Assembly: GCA_040755535.1 (NCBI GenBank)
Contig: JBFMAV010000017.1
Span: 7,184 to 71,183 of the forward strand
DNA length: 64,000 nucleotides
Direction of reading: 5' to 3'
Origin: Aquabacter sp040755535
GTDB taxonomy: Bacteria > Pseudomonadota > Alphaproteobacteria > Rhizobiales > Xanthobacteraceae
The position numbers and the translations under genes were made by a program. Below the pieces are notes generated by a model. The model was not told the DNA's origin, ran no database searches, and saw only the letters and a program-made list of their open reading frames with translations. Below, one piece after another: positions 59,474-64,000 of this stretch; the first letter of the stretch is position 1; each line of letters starts with the position of its first letter.

Positions 59474-60364
59474 TCAGGCCGCGGTGTCGTCGCCCTCCGG
59501 CCGCGCCCAGCGGCGGTCGAAGTCCCACACTTCGGGAAAGCCCATGAGCTCGTTCATCTTGCCGAAGTCGTAGATGACGTCCGCCGGCAAGGCGGTGGTG
59601 TCGCCCTTCGCCAGAAGGTGCGCATAGGAGCGCTCCAGCGCCGCCGCCATGGTGAGGAAGCCCACCGCCGGGTAGATGGCGATGGAATAGCCGTAGGAGG
59701 CCAGCGTCTCGGCCGGGAGGATGGGGGTGCGCCCGCCGCCGTCCACATTGTTGGCGAGCAGCGGGGCGTCGATCTCCCCGCCGATGCGCTTCATTTCTTC
59801 CGCGCTCTCGGGGCTCTCGATGAAGACGATGTCCGCGCCGGCCTTGCGATAGAGCTGGCCGCGCCGGATGGCCTCGTCGAGGCCGAGGGAGGTGCGCGCA
59901 TCGGTGCGGGCGATGATGAGGAAATCCTCGCTGCGCCGGGCCTCCGCCGCCACCTCGATCTTCAGCGCCATGTCGCGCGCGGAGATGACGCGGCGGCCCG
60001 GCGTGTGGCCGCACTTCTTGGGCACTTCCTGGTCTTCAAGCTGGATCGCGGTGACCCCGCCGGCCTCGTAGCCCATGACGGTGTGGCGCACATTGAGCAG
60101 CCCGCCATAACCGGTATCGGCATCGGCGATCACCGGCGTCGTGCTGCCCTGCGCAAAGCGCGCCATGCGGCCGACCATGTCGGTGAAGGTCGCGACACCC
60201 GCGTCGGGAATGCCGAGATGGGACGCGACGGTGCCGTAGCCGGTGGCGTAGAGGGCCTTGAAGCCCATTCGGTCGGCGATGCGGGCGGAGATCATGTCGA
60301 AAATGCCGGGCGCGACGACAAACTCTTTCGCCGCGAGCGCGGCCCGGAGGGACGGATTGGCCAT
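59474..60364 (-). CDS. ICL/PEP-mutase family C-C lyase, dimethylmalate lyase-like
   Basis: 296 residues, the size of methylisocitrate and dimethylmalate lyases. It has VVAPGIFDMISARIADRMGF, ALYATGYGTVASHLGIPDAG, PVIADADTGYGGLLNVRHTV (metal site), the catalytic motif EDQEVPKKCGHTPGRRVISA and NNVDGGGRTPILPAETLASY. Family members split 2-methylisocitrate or 2,3-dimethylmalate, or decarboxylate oxaloacetate. Linked LeuC/LeuD-type genes, as in the dmdA-dmdB-dml order of nicotinate-degrading bacteria, favour a dimethylmalate-like substrate yielding pyruvate and propionate. This is an inference. It is 31 bases after the LeuD-like gene. Confidence 0.8.
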   Translation of the reverse strand: MANPSLRAALAAKEFVVAPGIFDMISARIADRMGFKALYATGYGTVASHLGIPDAGVATFTDMVGRMARFAQGSTTPVIADADTGYGGLLNVRHTVMGYEAGGVTAIQLEDQEVPKKCGHTPGRRVISARDMALKIEVAAEARRSEDFLIIARTDARTSLGLDEAIRRGQLYRKAGADIVFIESPESAEEMKRIGGEIDAPLLANNVDGGGRTPILPAETLASYGYSIAIYPAVGFLTMAAALERSYAHLLAKGDTTALPADVIYDFGKMNELMGFPEVWDFDRRWARPEGDDTAA

Positions 60365-60395
60365 TGTGGCTCCTTTCTAAAAACCGTTGATGGGC

Positions 60396-60890
60396 TCAGG
60401 CGCCGAGCGCCTGTCGCACGCGCGGCACGAGGCCGCCGGCGGCGAGGATGGCCCGCACTTCGTCTCCCAGCGGCGGCGCATGCCACAGGCGGGAGCCTTG
60501 AGCGATCTCCATCGTGTCGAGGGCGATGCGCGCGTCCTGCCCTTCTTCCAGCGCTTCCGCCGCCTCGGGGCACAGCAGGACCGGCAGGCCGAGATTGACG
60601 GCGTTGCGGAAGAAGATGCGCGCCGCGCTGTGCGCGACGATGGCCGAAACACCCGCCGCCTTCAGCGCGATGACGGCATGTTCGCGGGACGAGCCGCAGC
60701 CGAAATTGCGTCCGACCGCGAGAATGTCGCCCGGCCGCACCCGCTCGACGAAGCCGGGATCGAGCCCCTCAAGGCAATGGCGCCCCAATTCCTGCGGCGT
60801 GCGCAGGGTGAGATAGCGCCCGGGCAGGATGACGTCGGTATTCACCTCATCGCCGAAGCGATGGACCCGTCCTTCGAATATGAGGCTCAT
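60396..60890 (-). CDS. LeuD-family hydratase/isomerase small subunit
   Basis: 164 residues, swivelling aconitase C-terminal domain of the short archaeal-type LeuD. FEGRVHRFGDEVNTDVILPG, GDILAVGRNFGCGSSREHAV (substrate loop), IVAHSAARIFFRNAVNLGLP and LLCPEAAE are the family marks. It forms the enzyme with the upstream LeuC-like subunit, overlapping its stop by four bases. True isopropylmalate isomerase seems unlikely because no leuA or leuB is nearby and the operon ends in a C-C lyase. Confidence 0.88.
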   Translation of the reverse strand: MSLIFEGRVHRFGDEVNTDVILPGRYLTLRTPQELGRHCLEGLDPGFVERVRPGDILAVGRNFGCGSSREHAVIALKAAGVSAIVAHSAARIFFRNAVNLGLPVLLCPEAAEALEEGQDARIALDTMEIAQGSRLWHAPPLGDEVRAILAAGGLVPRVRQALGA

Positions 60891-62197
60891 GCCGCATCCT
60901 CCCGGATCGCCGCCACATCCTCGGGCGGGATGATTTCGCCCGCGAGCGCGGCGGCCGCCGCGACATAGGCGCTCGCGAGGAACACCCGGCTGTCGGGATG
61001 GCCCATGCGCCCGCGATAATTGCGATTGGTGGTGGCGATGGCGGTCTCGCCGGCGGCGAGAATGCCCATATGCCCGCCGAAGCAGGCGCCGCAGGTGGGC
61101 GTGGAAATGGCCGCGCCCGCTTCCGCGATGATATCCAGCAGCCCCTCCGCGAGCGCCGTGCGCCAGATCTTTTGGGTCGCCGGCACCACGACCATGCGGA
61201 CGACGGGGGCGATCTTGCGCCCTTTGAGCAGGCTCGCCACCTGGCGCAGATCCGTCAGCGTGCCATTGGCGCAATTGCCCACATAGACCTGGTCCACCTT
61301 CTGTCCGCGCAAGGCGCCCACCGGCACGCCGTCTGCCGGGGAGGGCGGGCGCGCCACCATGGGCGTGAGGGCGGAGAGGTCGATGGACAGGGTCTGTCGA
61401 TAGCGCGCGCCGGGGTCCGGCAAGACCGCGCCGGCCTCGGGCGCGCCGCGCCGGGCCATGTCATCGCGCGACAGCGCGTCGCCTTCGAACACGCACGTAT
61501 CCGCGCCGGCCTCCACCGCCATGTTGGCGATGGCCATGCGCGCATCCATGGAGAGGGCGGAAAGCCCCGGCCCGCCGAATTCCAGCGACGCGTCGGCCGC
61601 GCCATCCGAACCGATGCGGCGGATGAGCTCCAGGATCACGTCCTTGCCCGTGACGAAGGCACCGGGGACACCGGAGAGCGTCACGCGAATGCTGTCCGGC
61701 ACCCGCATCCACAGCCGGCCGAGCGCGAGGGCGCCGGCAAGGTCGGTGGAGCCGAAGCCGATGCCGAGCGCGTTGAAGGCGCCCGCCGTGCAGGTATGGC
61801 TGTCGGCGCCGAACACGATGCCGCCATGCCCGACAAGGCCGAGTTCGGCGAGCAGCGTGTGTTCGATGCCGCCTCGACCCGGCTCGTAGAAGTGCGGGAT
61901 GGCGTGGCGCTGCGCGAATCTGCGTGTCATGGCAATGGCGCCGGCCGCCGTGATGTCCGGGGCGGGCGCGAAATGGTCGGCGACCAGGACGATCCGGGCG
62001 GGATCGAACGGACGCTGCGCGCCCATGGCCTCGAACTGCTCAAAGGCCAGAGGGCCGGAGACGTCGTTCAGCAGCACCACATCGGGCCGCACCGTGACGA
62101 TGTCACCCGCGCGCGCCTGACCCTCGGTCGCATGGGCGGCGATGATCTTCTCTGTAATCGTCAGGGCCGGCGCGATCGCCGGCGGAACCAGATCCAT
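60887..62197 (-). CDS. LeuC-family Fe-S hydratase/isomerase large subunit
   Basis: 436 residues, aconitase superfamily domains 1-3. Iron-sulfur ligand Cys occur in DSHTCTAGAFNALGIGF-type (GADSHTCTAGAFNALGIG), VYVGNCANGTLTDLRQVASL and STPTCGACFGGHMGILAAGE. Active-site loops include NDVSGPLAFEQF and TNRNYRGRMGHPDSRVFLAS. With the small subunit it should add or shift water on a methyl-branched dicarboxylate or tricarboxylate such as dimethylmaleate. MDLVPPAIAPALTITEK at 62197 is a better start than the ATG eight codons up. It is the first gene of the operon, divergent from the LacI regulator. Confidence 0.88.
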   Translation of the reverse strand: MDLVPPAIAPALTITEKIIAAHATEGQARAGDIVTVRPDVVLLNDVSGPLAFEQFEAMGAQRPFDPARIVLVADHFAPAPDITAAGAIAMTRRFAQRHAIPHFYEPGRGGIEHTLLAELGLVGHGGIVFGADSHTCTAGAFNALGIGFGSTDLAGALALGRLWMRVPDSIRVTLSGVPGAFVTGKDVILELIRRIGSDGAADASLEFGGPGLSALSMDARMAIANMAVEAGADTCVFEGDALSRDDMARRGAPEAGAVLPDPGARYRQTLSIDLSALTPMVARPPSPADGVPVGALRGQKVDQVYVGNCANGTLTDLRQVASLLKGRKIAPVVRMVVVPATQKIWRTALAEGLLDIIAEAGAAISTPTCGACFGGHMGILAAGETAIATTNRNYRGRMGHPDSRVFLASAYVAAAAALAGEIIPPEDVAAIREDAA

Positions 62198-62269
62198 GTT
62201 GTCCTCCCGTCCGCGCTCCATCCTTCTTCGCCCGCTGAAGCGCAGGCGCAGAGACGTGCTTCACGCGGC

Positions 62270-62350
62270 ACGTTTGCGCAATCGATAGCATGAATTTTTT
62301 CAAGGTAAAGATGGCGCTTCATGCTGCCCAGCCGCGACAACGTTTGCGCA
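62270..62350. promoter_or_regulatory. Pair of ACGTTTGCGCA repeats, probable LacI-family operators
   Basis: ACGTTTGCGCA occurs twice (62270-62280 and 62340-62350), 70 bases apart, in the divergent gap between the hydratase operon and the lacI-type gene. The first extends to the palindrome TTGCGCAA and both contain TTTGCGCA, matching the CpG-centred dyads of LacI/GalR regulators. The spacing suits repression by looping. Confidence 0.6.
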
Positions 62351-62389
62351 CGCCTTGCATCGCGCCATTCCGGGGGCTAAAGCAGGAGA

Positions 62390-63451
62390 ATGGCTGACAA
62401 ATCATCCGGGGGCGGCGAGACGGGCGAACGGTGGACGGTGGCGTCCCTGGCGCGCCGGGCAGGTGTCGCCGCTTCAACCGTGTCGCGGGCGCTGCGCGGG
62501 GATCCGCGCATCTCCGCCGAGGTACGCGCCCGGATCGCGGCGCTCGCCAGCGAGGTGGGCTATACGCCCAATGTGCTGGCACGCTCTCTGGTGGGCGGAC
62601 GCAGCGGTCTCATCGGCCTGGTGATCGGCCCGGTCGAGAACCCGCTTTATGCCGCGCTGCTCCAAAAAGCCGTGACCCTCGCCGCGGAGCGGGGCTGGCG
62701 TCTGCTGCTGGTGCATGCGGGGGCAGGGCCGATCGAGCAAGCGACTGCGGAATCGCTTCTCCAATATCGCGTGGATGGCTGCCTCATCACCTCGGCCGAA
62801 CTGCCGTCCCGGGTGGCGGCCATCTGCCGGGCGGATGGCGTGCCGCTGGTGATGGTGAACCGCGTGGCGTGGGAGCATGGCAGTGCCGTCTCCTGCGACA
62901 ACCGCGCGGGCGGCACCTTGCTGGCCGACCTCCTGGTGCGCGCCGGTCATCGCCGGCTTGCGGTGGTGCGCGGCGGTCTCGTCACGTCCACGAGCCGGGA
63001 GCGCACCGAGGCCTTTGCGGCGCGCGTGGAGGCGGAAGGGCTGGCCACGCCCATCATCCTCGGCGGCGCGAACACCCATGCCATGGGCTATGCGGCGGGG
63101 GCGCAGATCGCCGCCATGCCGGCCGACACGCGGCCCGACGGCGTCATGTGCGCGAGCGATCTTCTCGCCATGGGCGTGATGGATGCGGTGCGCGAGCATG
63201 GGCTGCGCGTGCCCGAGGATCTGTCGGTCGTCGGCATGGATGGCGCGGCCCCGGCCGTACGCGCACCCTATCGCCTGACAACGGTCGCCCAGCCCTTGGA
63301 TGCCATGCTGGGGCGCGCGTACGATCTTTTGGAGGAGCGGATGCGCGGCGTGAACCGAGCGGATGAGCTGGTTCTGCTGCGCGGCGAGCTGATCGTGGGG
63401 ACGTCAGCGCGGCTCCCGGCTGGATTTGTACACAGCCAAGATCCTGCCTGA
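62390..63451 (+). CDS. LacI-family transcriptional regulator
   Basis: 353 residues. The N-terminal LacI helix-turn-helix and hinge is WTVASLARRAGVAASTVSRA, LRGDPRISAEVRARIAALAS and VGYTPNVLARSLVGGRSGLI. The periplasmic-binding-like core has VIGPVENPLYAALLQKAVTL, GAGPIEQATAESLLQYRVDG, RLAVVRGGLVTSTSRERTEAF (as RLAVVRGGLVTSTSRERTE) and MCASDLLAMGVMDAVREHGL. It is divergent from the hydratase/lyase operon and likely represses it by binding the repeated dyads in the intervening 192 bases. The inducer is probably the substrate acid. Confidence 0.92.
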   Translation: MADKSSGGGETGERWTVASLARRAGVAASTVSRALRGDPRISAEVRARIAALASEVGYTPNVLARSLVGGRSGLIGLVIGPVENPLYAALLQKAVTLAAERGWRLLLVHAGAGPIEQATAESLLQYRVDGCLITSAELPSRVAAICRADGVPLVMVNRVAWEHGSAVSCDNRAGGTLLADLLVRAGHRRLAVVRGGLVTSTSRERTEAFAARVEAEGLATPIILGGANTHAMGYAAGAQIAAMPADTRPDGVMCASDLLAMGVMDAVREHGLRVPEDLSVVGMDGAAPAVRAPYRLTTVAQPLDAMLGRAYDLLEERMRGVNRADELVLLRGELIVGTSARLPAGFVHSQDPA

Positions 63452-63530
63452 ACCCGCGTGGATGCTTGAGTCGCGGTGCGCCTATCCACAGAGTGTGACG
63501 CCCTTGTCTCGATTTCTTGAAAGATGGGTG

Positions 63531-63560
63531 TTGACATGAAAAGGGGGGCGGTCCTATAAA
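63531..63560 (+). promoter_or_regulatory. rRNA operon promoter
   Basis: TTGACA (63531-63536) and TATAAA (63555-63560) with 18 bases between, about 370 bases ahead of the 16S 5' end and 79 bases after the LacI-type stop. This is the strongest -35/-10 pair I noticed in the window. The 478-base stretch before 16S holds no gene. Confidence 0.75.
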
Positions 63561-63717
63561 CCGCTCATCAACGACGCGCTGTCGCCGCCGACGAAACGAG
63601 CGGCGGATGGCGCGTCTCCGACGCTCTCTCACGACTTTGATGTTGTGACAAGCCGGCTCAGGCGCCGGGAGGGTTGTCGTTTCCTGCCTTAGGGTAGGGT
63701 GAGGGTTTCGGCTCTCG

Positions 63718-63729
63718 TGCTGTTTGACA
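63718..63729 (+). promoter_or_regulatory. boxA-like antitermination element in the rRNA leader
   Basis: TGCTGTTTGACA resembles the rhizobial boxA TGCTCTTTGA-type sequence and is followed by a GAAGAAAGAGAAACGTGG stretch, as in alphaproteobacterial rRNA leaders. It would load NusB/NusE for processive rRNA transcription. Confidence 0.6.
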
Positions 63730-63929
63730 GGTTGATATGAAGAAAGAGAAACGTGGACGGCGGAGTCCTTGCGGACACGGCGGACGGCTTTCGGGCCTGA
63801 TGTTGTGTCGAGAATGACTTCGGCGGTCTACGTAACTTAAGAATTGTTTCGCCATCATGTGAATGATGCGGACGGTTCGACCTCGTCAATGATGAGAAGT
63901 TCGTAAGACTAGCCAAATCAAACTCATTC

Positions 63930-64000
63930 AACTTGAGAGTTTGATCCTGGCTCAGAGCGAACGCTGGCGGCAGGCCTAACACATGCAAGTCGAGCGCCCA
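63930..64000 (+). rRNA. 16S ribosomal RNA, 5' end only
   Basis: CAACTTGAGAGTTTGATCCTGGCTCAG-type start (seen as AGAGTTTGATCCTGGCTCAG, the universal 27F site), followed by GCGAACGCTGGCGG and ACACATGCAAGTCGAGCG. The gene continues past the window end. The sequence is alphaproteobacterial in character. Confidence 0.97.

Noticed and set aside
60396..62197. Leucine biosynthesis leuC-leuD
   Set aside because: No leuA or leuB, a C-C lyase and Bug receptor downstream, and a LacI regulator; a catabolic hydratase fits better.
1..64000. CRISPR arrays, insertion sequences, prophage genes and tRNA genes
   Set aside because: Looked for regularly spaced repeats, transposase motifs, phage genes and cloverleaf signatures and saw none.

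Overview
High-GC (about two-thirds G+C) chromosomal DNA of an alphaproteobacterium. The 16S rRNA 5' end at the right edge, the many Bug/TctC-type receptors and Liv-type transporters, and a complete pimFABCD-like operon suggest Hyphomicrobiales, probably a metabolically versatile Xanthobacteraceae/Bradyrhizobiaceae-like organism. The family placement is inference. I see no insertion sequence, prophage, CRISPR array or tRNA gene.

Layout. (1) 1-9766: an exopolysaccharide locus. It has an NfrB-like membrane glycosyltransferase with a C-terminal MshEN (c-di-GMP-type) module, a BcsB-like periplasmic subunit, a dedicated WecB UDP-GlcNAc 2-epimerase gene broken by a one-base frameshift, a DUF4434-like secreted TIM-barrel protein and an NfrA-like TPR/outer-membrane exporter. 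A glycine-rich secreted protein runs off the left edge. (2) 9942-15725: a leftward operon of IclR regulator, CoA ligase, citryl-CoA-lyase-like protein, SDR, Bug receptor and SDR, with a perfect palindrome upstream of iclR. (3) 15920-22613: an unidentified winged-helix-like protein, then a cobalamin riboswitch and btuB-btuF-btuC-btuD plus an unidentified gene. (4) 22616-24690: tenA (with a striking palindrome in its leader) and serA. (5) 24923-32412: an itaconate-type (rip/ict-ich-ccl) degradation cluster with an MmgE/PrpD protein, an acyl-CoA dehydrogenase, a methyltransferase and a LysR regulator. (6) 32540-42170: a Liv-type ABC transporter co-directional with aldehyde dehydrogenase, SDR, a Tat-exported metallo-beta-lactamase-fold hydrolase and a class I fumarase. 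(7) 42304-57295: a second Liv-type transporter operon with CoA transferase, IclR regulator and enoyl-CoA hydratase, divergent from a pimFABCD-like dicarboxylate beta-oxidation operon, followed by a nitronate-monooxygenase family gene. (8) 58403-63451: Bug receptor, ICL/PEP-mutase family lyase and LeuC/LeuD-family hydratase, an arrangement like dimethylmaleate hydratase plus dimethylmalate lyase, divergent from a LacI-type regulator with repeated operator-like sites. (9) 63452-64000: promoter, leader and first bases of an rRNA operon.

From 9942 onward the window is mostly catabolic modules for organic acids. Each combines an importer, CoA activation or hydration, a C-C lyase or thiolase, and a local regulator. 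Products would enter central metabolism as acetyl-CoA, pyruvate or propionate. The most unusual part is the left-hand polysaccharide locus, which mixes parts of the Nfr (N4 glycan receptor) and cellulose (Bcs) systems.
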